Origin: Epiperipatus broadwayi
Taxonomy: Eukaryota > Onychophora > Udeonychophora > Euonychophora > Peripatidae
DNA length: 64,000 bases
NCBI GenBank assembly: GCA_028023455.1
Contig: JAQFVV010000049.1
Span: forward strand, 3,750,649 to 3,814,648
Direction: 5' to 3'
Shown: positions 12,334 to 22,640 of the stretch, one piece after another
How positions within the stretch are numbered: the stretch's first letter is position 1
How the letters are laid out: each line of letters begins with the position of its first letter
Made by a program: the position numbers and the translations under genes
The notes under the pieces: generated by a model
Database searches by the model: none
What the model was told of the DNA's origin: nothing
What the model saw: only the letters and a program-made list of their open reading frames with translations

Positions 12334-14080
12334 TGTAATGGGCACCCGACGATCGAAGGCTAAACTTCCCTTTTATGTGTACATAATGGGGAATTCTATA
12401 ATTCAAAATCGTCCACTTTCCGTTACCGCAAGCAGAGAGATACGGAAATAGACGAGTCTATCTCCATATTTGACCGAACCTGTATGCTATACGGATATAG
12501 CCCCAGGTTATATTTCCTGATCAACTTTCTCTCAACTGCTGTAAGATCTGACAGAGTTACAGCGCTTGGATGATTTTATAAATTTAATGAAATCAAACAC
12601 TGCACCACCAATTTCCACGTGTTAAAATAAAAAAAAAATGAATGTTTTCTCACCCTAAGACTAGACTATCCCTTTTTGGATGTGGCGAAGAATGAGACAA
12701 GACAGATTTAAATAAAAAAAATATATTTAATAGAACAAATCAATCATAAAAAAGATTGATAAAACACATTAACATTAAATAAAACAGATTATGATCTATA
12801 GTGCTACAAGAAAAAGAACACATAAAAAAAACTCTTATAAATGATGGGACATTTATAAATCGTCATTATGGGTATTTATCAAAAAAAATTCAAGAATGTC
12901 TTTATCATTCACAAAAAGCATGTGGCCATTGTCTAAGTAAATGATGTGCACATTGAAATATATAAAAAATAGTATGTATCTTTACCTAGGTTTTAGTCTC
13001 TGAGTTTATCCGACGTCCTGCCGACCGTCACGTGGATTTCTCCACTTCTTTAGGAAGGACGGTCGCTCGTAGGTTAGATTTGGTTGTGTATAGCTTCTCA
13101 GTGTTAAGGCATCAAGGATGAGGCATCAAGGACAAGGCATCGAGGACAAGGCAACTAAATAAATCCACCGGCAGGCACTATGACGGCGGTTATTACATCT
13201 TGACAAGAACCATTAGTACAGTAAGTCCGGATCAACCAGCAATCATGATGGCCTTAGCCAGCCATTCTAGATGAGGCACCGATGTTAAAAGTCATATTTT
13301 TTAACTATATCAGTTGATTATTGGAGCTGTGTTTTACCACCCTCTCAACACAAAGTCTCTCGCTCTAATCTCTCCTGAAAAACTTTTTTTTTAATTAAAA
13401 AATTTCACCAGCCTTTGTCCTTCCGATTCTTTGTTTCACTTTTATTCACACCTTCTTTCTTACTATGCCTTCAGCCATATGTAAATTGGTTTTACCCACT
13501 CTCATAACACTATGTACCTTTATTTATTTCAATATTCTTGATTTTAATTAAACAGATTTTAATACATGTTTTTCTTTTTTTTTAAAAAAATTTGGACAAG
13601 CATTTATTATTTCTGTCTATATCCTGCTTCAAATACACTCCATACACGCATTTCGTTTATCGTCAGATGTGTACTTTAAAACCCAGATCCTTATCTTTTG
13701 ATCATGTCTAACTTTCTCTGTTTTGCATGCTATTTAAGGTTTTTTTTTTTTTTAAACTTTACTTTCTTTCAAAATCGGATTTTAACTTGCATTTTATTTA
13801 TATTTCTTTATCGCTTTATTTTTTAACATACATTTCCAATATCTCTAATTTTATATTTTAATTTCACCAAAACCCGAACTTTGGAGGATAAAAGATAAGA
13901 ATCTTTTGATTCTAATTCCCTCTCTTTTTTTAATTAGTTGAAACATTTCTTTGTTCTGTAAATTTTTCCAAGCTTGCTTTTTTCATTTTTATTTTTTTTC
14001 TTCCAAACATAATATTTAATATTCTTTGAATGTTTAATATTTATATGTGTGACTGCAGTATGTGCAATCATCACATTACA
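12334..14080 (-). repeat. 3' LTR of retrotransposon 1
   Basis: This 1,747-base repeat begins TGTAATGGGCACC and ends ATCACATTACA on the plus strand, giving the inverted TGTAAT/ATTACA ends typical of LTRs. It matches 20649-22389 throughout. It holds no open gene; the part at 13380-14050 is pyrimidine-rich on the plus strand, hence purine-rich in the sense of the element. Many differences from its partner fall at CpG positions (see findings). Confidence 0.93.
13106..13154. repeat. 14-bp minisatellite within the LTR
   Basis: Units of the form AAGGCATCAAGGAC repeat about three and a half times. The partner LTR (21429-21463) has one unit fewer, so copy number changed after insertion or during reverse transcription. 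Confidence 0.8.
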
Positions 14081-14095
14081 CCATTCCCCTCCTTT
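14081..14095 (-). other. Polypurine tract of retrotransposon 1
   Basis: On the minus strand AAAGGAGGGGAATGG lies directly against the LTR start. That is the expected place and composition of the plus-strand priming site used during reverse transcription, and it fixes the element's orientation. Confidence 0.85.
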
Positions 14096-14944
14096 AAAAT
14101 TTTTTTGTAAAAAAAAAATTTTAAATTTTTGCATCAAATGCTAGATGCTCCCAACTACTGTTCAAACCTATTAGATTTACGCATTCCTAATATGATTTAG
14201 TGATGAGGTTAATCTCTAGAGAGGTGACCAGGTAAATTACATCTCTTTCTTGATGACCCAACCAGCATTGCCAAACCAATTTAATCTTGTCATTAGCATT
14301 ACATACATTTTATTTCTGCCTCACAGGTTCGGATCCACAGGATATCTCTGTGACCCGATTAAACCTGTTCATACCTCACATCCTGCAAATGATAAACCCC
14401 TAAGTGCCAACTCTGGTCACTATTACCAAGGTGGGTTGGGAGGTTGGCATCTTTTCATCCAACTTATCCATAAGCTCAGTATATTTTCTGATAGCTCTTA
14501 ATTTATACAAGGGGTTATTTCCCCCATAGACTGGTCTCTGAACCATTGACTCATGATATCTGTTTAATATCTAACTGGAAATCTTAATCCAGTGAGACAT
14601 TATGAGAATGGGATCTCTGTCCCTGTGTTCTCTGTACGATAAGATTTGGTGCACTGCAGAACATACATGAATGAATAACAAAGAAGGCATCACCAAATAC
14701 TGTTCAGACCTATCTACCAATATCTAAACCTACATGCCTTCAGCCTCTATCTATGACCTCACACTATTATTTATCATATGCTTTCTTATTTTATCATAAT
14801 GTCCTTCATCCCTTTTTCCACTTATCGGCTCATCATTTCTTTATGCTATCAGGATCAATATTACAGTCCAGTCTCCATGACTCGTGGTCCATTTCCATTT
14901 CCAATCTTGTTATCAGTAAATCCTTCCTTTATCTGTGACTGCCC
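14096..14944 (-). other. Region between integrase and polypurine tract, no domain recognised
   Basis: About 850 bases separate the integrase stop from the polypurine tract. An additional gene such as an envelope-like frame would sit here in some gypsy elements, but the minus strand shows only short interrupted frames and no signal peptide or membrane segment that I can support. The plus-strand open frames at 14250-14501 and 14753-14938 show no family resemblance and run against the element. Treated as 3' untranslated or fully decayed sequence. Confidence 0.5.
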
Positions 14945-16133
14945 TTAAGTCTTATCTGGTGGTTGTCTTTCTCTATTGAATAGCCTTAGTGATCGAGCAC
15001 TGTATATTCCTTTTTCCTCTGTTCCCTGGGCTATGTCAAAGGCGTTATTCCCATACAGCTTTTGGATCGTGTATGGTCCTTCATAAATGGGTTGGAACTT
15101 CTTAAATATATTTTGCGCTGGGTAACTTAGAGGGTGCACCCTCACCATGACCTTATCACCGATCCTGAATTGATTTTCCACCCCCTTGAACCTTTGCCTT
15201 CCTATTTCACCCATCCTTTCCATCTGATTACGCACTTGCTCCATGTCCCTTCTCCTATTTATTGCTTTGGTTCCCACAGGTAATCGACCATTAAATGGGC
15301 ATGGGATATGTTTCCCAAAATGTAGCCGAATGGTTTCAAAACCTGTGGACTCATTCTTTGTACAATTGACCATGTTTACTATACGTGGGGTTTCCTTCAC
15401 CCACATACGATGGTCATCCGATATATATACACGAAACAGACGCCTGAGCTCTCTCATGACCCATTCACATGGGTTCGACTGAGGATTACAGATCGATGTC
15501 AATGTGTGCTTTACTCTGTGTTTAGTGATCCATTTCTTCCACTTGCGTGATGTAAATGGTGTACCGTGATTCGATAAGATCCGAATAGGAATTCCCACCA
15601 TCTTAAAATGTTGTTGCTCAAGGGCCTTAATAGTTTGCTTAGCATTGACTTGCATGACTGGATATGCAGTCACCAACTTTGAGAAGAGGTCATATGTGAC
15701 CAGTAGGTACTTCTTCTTATTAAAAGCCGGCAATGGACCATAAAAGTCGATGGCTAATATACAGTTCAGCTGATCAGTGTATATGGGCTGTAATGATTCT
15801 ACTCCTGATACATTAGGGGGTTTAGTTCGAGCGCAGGTGTCACACATTCTAATAACACTGACAATGTCATCATGCATTCCTGGCCAGTAGAACCAATGTC
15901 TAAGGCAACTTTCCACTTTGTTTCTCCCATAGTGCCCATATGTTTCATGGACATACTGAATGGTCTGTTTTCTCAAGGCCCTGGGCATGACAATGTGTGT
16001 CTGCTTCCTTCGCTTCAGCATCCATTGCAAGAGTCCTCCCTTCATGCAGAAGTGGTTTCAGTCCTGCCACAGGGTGTTTCCCTTTATCTCTGATACAGAT
16101 TGATGCCATAAATGTTCTATCAATTGTCTGCAC
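14945..16133 (-). pseudogene. Integrase region of pol, retrotransposon 1
   Basis: A 366-codon open stretch (14945-16045) is nearly a whole integrase, which inserts the element's DNA into the host genome. It begins with an HHCC zinc-binding domain (H-x4-H in HETYGHYG, then CDTC), followed by the catalytic core with Asp in AIDFYGPLP and Glu in NPCEWVMREL, 35 residues after the position of the second catalytic residue. That second Asp is Asn here (LSNHGTPFTS), which should abolish catalysis. A C-terminal SH3-like part follows (FRIGDKVMVRVHPLSYP, then PIYEGPYTIQKLYGNNAF), typical of gypsy integrases. The N-terminal end is broken: 15945-16133 carries the upstream sequence in another frame, so a frameshift lies near 16045-16130 between RNase H and integrase. 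There is no separate start; it was part of a polyprotein. Confidence 0.9.
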
Positions 16134-16159
16134 TCCCGATCCTTCCTTTGGTGTTCCTT

Positions 16160-17098
16160 TTAATTATGCATTTCACTTGCTATCTTGGGTTTTCCATCCA
16201 TCTCAGTAACTGTGATGTATGCCCCATCACATTTCATGTGTTGACTCGTTGCTATTGGGTACTGACTAAGCATATCGGCCACAACATTCTCCATCCCACG
16301 GCAATACACTACCTTGTAGTTAAACTCTTGTAGGAACAAGCTCCATCTCAACAACCTATTGTTAGCCAGAAAACTGTTATTTAAGAACTCAAGGCTGCAG
16401 TGATCAGTCAATACCACAATGTCTGATCCAACCAAGTATTGCCGGAATTTTTTGAACGCCCATATTACCGCGAGAGCCTCCTTCTCTGTAATGGTATAAT
16501 TAAGTTCCGGGCCTTTCAGCAACTAGCTAATAAAACAAAGGACTCTGTGTTGACCTCCTTCCTGTATTTGGAACATTGTGGCTCCTAATGCAAACCCGCT
16601 ACTATCAGTTTGTATGAAAAAAGTCTTGCTGGAGTCCGGGTATGCCAATGTAACTGTTTCCAAAAAGCCTGCCTTTACTCTCTGAAAGCTCTGTTCTTGT
16701 TGTTCACCCCATGTCCATGGTGTTTCCCTTTTCAGCAAATGTAATAGTGGCTCCATATCCAATGAGAACCCTCTATAAAACTGATTATAGAAGTTACATA
16801 AACCCAGAAATGATTTAATGTGTTTTCTGTTCTGAGGAGTTGGAAATTCCTGGATGGCCTCGATCTTCTCTGGGTTTGGTACTATCCCTTTCTCACTAAT
16901 GATATCGCCCAGGAACTTGACTTCCATTGTCATTATGTGACTTTTGTTTATATTAATCCTGATGTCTTTGCCTTTACATTCCTCCAAGAAGCCTTCTACA
17001 TGTTTGAAATGTTCTTCGATATTCTCAGACGCGATGACAATGTCGTCCACATATATCATGATGAAGCTCTTTATTTTATCATCTAATACTTGATCCAA
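16160..17098 (-). pseudogene. Reverse transcriptase C-terminal half and RNase H, retrotransposon 1
   Basis: 16523-17098 carries the reverse transcriptase catalytic box in FIMIYVDDIVIASENIEEH at its start, so the YVDD catalytic pair is kept, followed by the thumb and connection (FLGLCNFYNQFYRGFS) and the start of RNase H (FIQTDSSGFALGATMFQ, with the first catalytic Asp). A TAG stop between the two frames (near 16523, after LCFIS) interrupts the protein; 16160-16522 continues in the same frame with the rest of RNase H (ELNYTITEKEALAVIWA with a catalytic Glu, then VVLTDHCSLEFL with a further Asp). The protein copies element RNA into DNA and removes the RNA strand. Apart from the stop, the catalytic residues are present. 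Confidence 0.9.
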
Positions 17099-17101
17099 AC
17101 A

Positions 17102-17353
17102 TCAGACAAGCTCTGCTTCACTATTTCTCAATCCGAACGGAATCCTATTAAAGTTGTATGCATGTCCATCATATCTAAATGCCGTGTATTTCCTATCTTT
17201 AGGATGTAGCTTGATCTGCCAGTAGCTGGCCGTCAAATCGAACGTCGAAAATACCCCTTTTCCTTTAAATCTTGTGAGTACCTCGCTTATAGGGGATGGA
17301 GCATTAATGTCCGGAATAGTTATCTTATTCAGGTGCCATGCATCCAAACATAA
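17102..17353 (-). pseudogene. Reverse transcriptase palm (first catalytic Asp), broken at both ends
   Basis: This frame holds LDAWHLNKITIPDINAPSPI and FSTFDLTASYWQIKLHPKDR, the block with the first catalytic Asp of gypsy reverse transcriptases, then IPFGLRNS, a palm motif. It is bounded by in-frame TGA stops on both sides. The upstream one (17351-17353) sits between NNPIMI and LCLDAWHL, where the Lys-rich fingers loop of gypsy enzymes should be; several codons there are missing, so a short deletion accompanies the stop. The downstream one (17099-17101) falls between the IPFGLRNS motif and CLDQVLDD and looks like a point change in the same frame. Both lesions kill the polymerase. Confidence 0.88.
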
Positions 17354-18229
17354 TCAGATCATAATAGGATTATTAAATGGTGATGAACATTTTGAGATAA
17401 CCCCCCATTTTAGCATCATATCTATCTGTGCCTCAACTTCTTGCTTATATTGGTATGGTATCGCATAAGCATGAGCCCAATATGGCTGGTCCTCCATAAG
17501 TCTTATCCGATGTTCATAACCTTGAATGATTCCCGGGACCTCTGAGAATACCACACTATTCCTTGTGAGAATCTTCCTCAGCCTATCCCTCTGGTCATTA
17601 TCTATCAACGTCGATTCACCCACTATATGTTCCCACTCTATCCACATCAATGCATTCTGTGCAAGCATTTCTCCCTGATAAACCCCTCTATCATCTTGGT
17701 TTTTTTTCACAAAGTTTAGCCATGTGCCATTTATCTCAGTATAGCCCTGTTTATAGTTCAGTATGCATCCCACCTTGTGCATGAAATTGGAACCTAACAC
17801 AATGTCATGGATCAACCCATCCAAGATCAGCAATACATTGTCAAACTTTTCTCCTGCAATATCTATCCTTATGTAGACCTGTTGGGACTCCAGCTTTACC
17901 CCTTTTCCGTTCGCCAACAGTACCTGAACTGAATTTAATGGCAGCATCATGAGTTCTGCGCCGCCATCCTTTAACCTGCCAAATGTTTCCTGAGACATAA
18001 CAGAGATCTGACTTCCTGAATCGAATAGTGCATTGACCACAAGTCCTTCCACCTCAATCATTAATTTTGGACATTTCTGAAGAGCCATTTCCAATGTTTC
18101 TCTATCTCCTCCATAACCTAGGTTTGCTACTTGTACCTGCTGCTGTTTTTCCCTCCCTTTGGCCTCTGGAAGCTCTACTCGGTCTCTACTGTGGTCCAAT
18201 GTGATCAACAGTTCCGCCATTTGTTCCAC
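17354..18229 (-). pseudogene. Gag-pol junction, aspartic protease and start of reverse transcriptase, retrotransposon 1
   Basis: A 291-codon open stretch. Residues about 55-160 form a retropepsin-type aspartic protease, the enzyme that cuts the polyprotein: VVNALFDSGSQISVMSQETF holds the catalytic DSG, and a downstream IHDIVLGSNFMHKVG block matches the conserved ILG-type region before the flap end. The C-terminal third (PGIIQGYEHRIRLMEDQPYW, IPYQYKQEVEAQIDMMLKWG, then FNNPIMI) is the conserved N-terminal linker and fingers start of a gypsy reverse transcriptase. The frame stops at 17351-17353. Upstream it meets a stop-containing gag remnant. The protease itself shows no lesion that I can see. 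Confidence 0.88.
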
Positions 18230-19349
18230 TGACTCCTACTCTCTGTACTGATTAGAGTTCATTCTATATCCCTTGGAAACCCGGGCCTAATTATCCGGAG
18301 TATTTGCATCTCAGATAATGGATTTGCAGTGATCATTCATAACTTAGCCACTTGATGATGGAAGAATGTTATAAATGATTCCTCCGGTCTCCATTTATCC
18401 TGTTTTATCCAATGCAACATATCTTCTTGGAGTTCCTCACTCCAATAACTGGTATTCAATGCTTTATGATATCCTGCAAATGTGATGGGTTTCTGGAACA
18501 GAGAGTTCCATCAGACTTGAGATTTACCCTGCAAATGGCTGCAGTCGACTGCTATCTTGGCCTCCTTACTCATTCTACCGAATTTGAAGTACTGTTCCAG
18601 GCTGTGCAAATGCTCCATCAGGCTTTCTCCAGGGTTTCCAGCAAAGACTTGGATCTTCAAAAATTGGTGGAAGCCCACAGGATAATCCATGCAATTTCCA
18701 GATCCCAACATTCTACATTCTCCACTGGTTCTTGGTCCTATGCCCTCTATGTTGGTATTGGTGCTGCTATTGGCTGACCTCCTTATACTCTCTTCAACTT
18801 TTGTATTTAACCCTGCTACTACCTTTGCCACCTGACTTACATTCTCCTGTATGCTCATCATCATCATTCCATGATCCTTCACTCTGACTACGTCCACCTC
18901 TTCATCTAACTGTCTTATCTCCTTTTCTGGTCACCCTATGTCCTCCCAATCCAATCTTTCTGACTCTCTACCTCTGTCCTCAACTATTTCTGATTCCTAA
19001 TATGTACATGGCCCCATACGCCTTTGTTCATCCCTCTTAATCTCTTGGTGAAATCAATCCCATGTGTCCTTAGCCTTTGATTGCTGGATGACCTCATTTC
19101 TCATTTCTTCCCTGACTTCAGCCACTCTTTCCCGGTTGTCTGTTTCTACCTTTACCATCCATTCTTCTATTCTTCTCTTTTGTCTATCCACGAATTCTTC
19201 ATGAATTGTTCTTGCTCCACCCTCATTTGATTTAACATATCCATGATATTACCATAGGCTATTGTATCCTTTACTTTCATCTCCTCTTCATTTCCTTCTT
19301 TTACTTCCTTTTCTTGACGTTCCATTTTGGCTTGAGCCCTTGTACGCAT
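18230..19349 (-). pseudogene. Gag remnant, retrotransposon 1
   Basis: A likely gag start is the ATG at 19349 (MRTRAQAKMERQEKEVKEGN), close in style to the start of gag in retrotransposon 2. The reading shifts frame near 19180; the continuing frame is a charged, probably coiled-coil stretch with several stops, then an open run at 18511-18897 with QENVSQVAKVVAGLNTKVEE and LKIQVFAGNPGESLMEHLHS, the latter like the capsid domain of gypsy gag. The remainder to 18230 is interrupted. No CCHC nucleocapsid knuckle was found. Gag would form the virus-like particle that packages the element RNA. The coding is too broken to work. Confidence 0.75.
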
Positions 19350-20625
19350 AAATATGATTTTTATTTAGCCCTTCTTTATATCTGGAATGATTATTACTAC
19401 TATTGACCTCTTCTGACTCGACTTATACCCAACTTCTTTTGACTGACTTTATGTTTTCACTTTGATTAACTTTAGTATCTGTATTATTTATCGATTAGCA
19501 TTCAGATTGCTAGCCAACCCAAACATCTGCATCTGGTTCAACCTCTTGTTTGCCTGCCTTAGATTCGCCCGACTGTCTGTCCACCTTGATGATTGTCCTC
19601 TATTTTCCCCACTCATCTACCTCTGACCCCTACACCTCAATTAAATGATGCACTTATATATTCTTTTAAATTTAACTTACTTAAATACTATACTTGTTCC
19701 TCTGTTAACGATATACATTATAAATTCGTTTTATTTGACTGTATCTCCAACATTACCCTTCCGATATATATATTTTTCTACTCCTATATTTATAAAATTC
19801 GGCCACTTAATGTTACGGCTGTTTTAAGCAAGATCATACACACATATTTATATATATATATTACTTCTCTTACACATGCGACTATTCTAGAATCACACAT
19901 ATATATATATTTTTCACTTAACTAAAAGACGTGACAATACCTATAGTTTCTTCAATTTAACTTATACACGTGAATTCCTTTTATCATTAAATATTTTATT
20001 TTTCCGCTTACTGGGACATGTGATTATTAATTCACACATATATCTTTCTTCATCTAACTTAGTTTTGACTATTTTAATCATTTAACCTTTATAACTACAA
20101 CATTACTGAAACTGTTTCTCTATTTCTAACTTAACTATTTTATGTTTTCGTTAATTAATTACATCCAGATAATCTATTCTTTAACTTTACTGGGCTATGC
20201 GATTATTTTTTTTTCTATTATTTAGTGTAAACTTTCATGAAACTTTGTGTTATTCTCTTTCTTTTTTTTTGAAACGATTTATATTACATTATAGCAATCA
20301 TTTGATATAATCAGTTCTTTGTTCGTTACAACTTGTCTAAATATTCTTGTCTCCGATTATATCCCTCACTGCGCATTTCAAACTTTCGTAATAATAACAA
20401 AAAATAATTCCCCCCTCTTTCTATTCTTTGTACACATTTGACATGAAATGCTCGTATACAGTATCATAAAATAAAAGCTATCCCCTTCGTCTTCGCTTCT
20501 CACCACTTTAACTTACAATGCTAATTTTATATATATTGAAAACATATATATATATATTTAGAAAATATTTACATTATCTTATGAAATTATTTAACATGTG
20601 ATTATTAATTGCGCAGAAATTTCAG
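19350..20625 (-). other. Long 5' leader between primer binding site and gag, retrotransposon 1
   Basis: About 1.3 kb of AT-rich sequence with TA runs separates the primer binding site from gag. No domain was recognised. Plus-strand open frames here (19593-19925) are antisense to the element and low in complexity. The leader is long for a gypsy element; it may have gained microsatellite expansions or small insertions. Confidence 0.5.
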
Positions 20626-20643
20626 ATCCCAGACTGGCCCCCA
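20626..20643 (-). other. Primer binding site of retrotransposon 1
   Basis: On the minus strand TGGGGGCCAGTCTGGGAT begins five bases after the LTR end. It starts with TGG, as expected for pairing with a tRNA 3' CCA. As I recall it, the string resembles the proline-tRNA class of primer sites with about three mismatches; the tRNA assignment is an inference, the position is not. Confidence 0.75.
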
Positions 20644-20648
20644 AAATA

Positions 20649-22389
20649 TGTAATGGGCACCTGATGATCGAAGGCTAAACTTCCCTTTTATGTGTACATA
20701 ATGGGGAATTCTATAATTAAAAAATCATCCACTTTCCATTACCGCAAGCAGAGAGAAATACGGAAATAGACGAGTCTATCTCCATATTTGACCGAACCTG
20801 TATGCTATACGGATATAGCCCCAGGTTATATTTCCCGATCAACTTTCTCCTGACTGCTGTAAGATCTGACAGAGTTACAGCGCTTGGATGATTTATAAAT
20901 TTAATAGAATCAAACATTGCACCACCAATTTCCACGTGTTAATTCAATTATAAAAAAAAAAGAATAATAGTTTTCCCACCCTAAGACTATCCCTTTTTGG
21001 ACGTGGTGAAGAATGAGACAAGACAGATTTAAATAGAAAAAAATATATTTAATAGAATAAATCAATCATAAAAAAGATCTATAAAACACATTAACATTAA
21101 ATAAAACAGATTATGATCTATAGTGCTACGAGAAAAAGAACACATAAAAAAAACTCTTATAAATGATGGTACATTTATAAATCCTCATTATGTGTATTTA
21201 TCAAAAAAAAATTCAAGAATGTCTTTATCATTCACAAAAAGCATGTGGCCATTGTCTAAGTAAATGATGTGCACATTGAAATATATAAAAAATAATATGT
21301 ATCTTTACCTAGGTTTTAGTCTCTGAATTTATCCGACGTTCTGCCGACCGCCACGTGGATTTCTCCACTTCTTTAGGAAGGACGGTCACTCGTAGGTTAG
21401 ATTTGGTTGTGTATAGCTTCTCAGTGTTAAGGCATCAAGGACAAGGCATCGAGGACAAGGCAACTAAATGAATCCACCAGCAGGCGCTATGATGGCGGTT
21501 ATTACATCTTGACAAGAACCATTAGTATAGTAAGTCCGGATCGACCAGCGATCACGATGGCATTAGCCAGCCATTCTAGACGAGGCACCGATGTTAAAAG
21601 TCATATTTGTTAACTATATCGGTTGATTATCGAAGCTGTGTTTTACCACCCTCTCAACACGAAGTCTCTCGCTCTAATCTCTCCTGAAAAACTTTTTTTT
21701 AATTAAAAAATTCCACAAGCCTTTGTCCTGCCGATCCTTTGTTTCATTTTATTTACACCTTCTTTCTTACTATGCCTTCGGCCATATGTAAATTGGTTTT
21801 ACCCACTCTCTTGGAACTATGTACCTTTATTTATTTCAATATTCTTAATTTTAATTAAACAGATTTTAAAACATGTTTTTCTTTTTTTTTTAAAAAATTT
21901 GGACAAGCATTTATTATTTCTGTCTATATCCTGCTTCAAATACACTCCATACATGCATTTTGTTCATCGTCAAATGTGTACTTTAAAAGCCAGATCCTTA
22001 TCTTTTGGTCATGTCTAACTTTCTCTGTTTTGCGCGCTATTTAAGGTTTTTTTTTTTTTTTAAACTTTACTTTCTTTCAAAATCGGATTTTAACTTGCAT
22101 TTTATTTATATTTCTTTATTGCTTTATTTTTTAACATACATTTCCAATATCTCTAATTTTATATTTTAATTTCACCAAAACCTGAACTTTGGAGGTAAAA
22201 GATAAGAATCTTTTGATTCTAATTCCCTCTCTTTTTTTAATTAGTTGAAACATTTCTTTGTTCTGTAAATTTTTCCAAGCTCACTTTTTTCTTTTTTATT
22301 TATTTTTTCTTCCAAACATAATATTTAATATTCTTTGAATGTTTAATATTTATATGTGTGACCACAGTATGTGCGATCATCATAATATA
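20649..22389 (-). repeat. 5' LTR of retrotransposon 1
   Basis: This copy matches 12334-14080 throughout. The inner end is TGTAATGGGCACC; the outer end (CATCATAATATATAT) no longer carries a clean ATTACA and blends into a TA run, so the outer boundary is uncertain by about five bases. As the 5' LTR it would hold the promoter and transcription start; I could not place a TATA box with confidence because the whole repeat is AT-rich. Confidence 0.92.
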
Positions 22390-22548
22390 TATCCAGTAAA
22401 ATGACCTTAATATTAGGAACAACATTAAGGAAAAGAAAAATTACAATGATAGATAAATTATGCTAGGAAATATTTAGAAAAAATTATAAGGATAATTATA
22501 GAAAAAATTTCATCCTACAAATTTATGATTGTATTGGTTAAGATCTAC

Positions 22549-22594
22549 AACAACAACAACAACAACAACAATAATAATAATAATAATAATAATA

Positions 22595-22629
<35 letters not shown>

Positions 22630-22640
22630 AATGATGATAT
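22549..22640. repeat. Compound trinucleotide microsatellite (CAA)n(TAA)n(TGA)n
   Basis: Three successive trinucleotide runs, CAA then TAA then TGA, follow each other without a break. Open frames over it on both strands are simple-repeat artefacts. Confidence 0.95.

Larger units (their letters stand above)
12334..22389 (-). mobile_element. Ty3/gypsy-type LTR retrotransposon 1, near full length, defective
   Basis: Two long direct repeats (12334-14080 and 20649 to about 22389) flank an internal region whose minus strand encodes, in order, gag, protease, reverse transcriptase, RNase H and integrase. That order is the gypsy (Metaviridae-type) order. The primer binding site next to the right LTR and the polypurine tract next to the left LTR both confirm minus orientation, so the right LTR is the 5' LTR. 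LTRs open TGTAAT and the left one closes ATTACA. Total length is about 10 kb. Stops, frameshifts and an internal deletion in pol make it defective. Flanking target duplications cannot be resolved because both sides are TA runs (TATAT on the left, TATATAT on the right). The LTRs differ by a few percent in the portions compared by eye. Confidence 0.93.

Noticed and set aside
14250-14938. Plus-strand frames as an envelope or accessory gene of retrotransposon 1
   Set aside because: They are antisense to the element, short, and lack a signal peptide and membrane pattern that could be supported.
15243-18777. Plus-strand open frames within the gag-pol region (for example 15243-15482, 16820-17086, 18412-18777)
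   Set aside because: They are shadows of the minus-strand pol and gag frames, which have clear family motifs.
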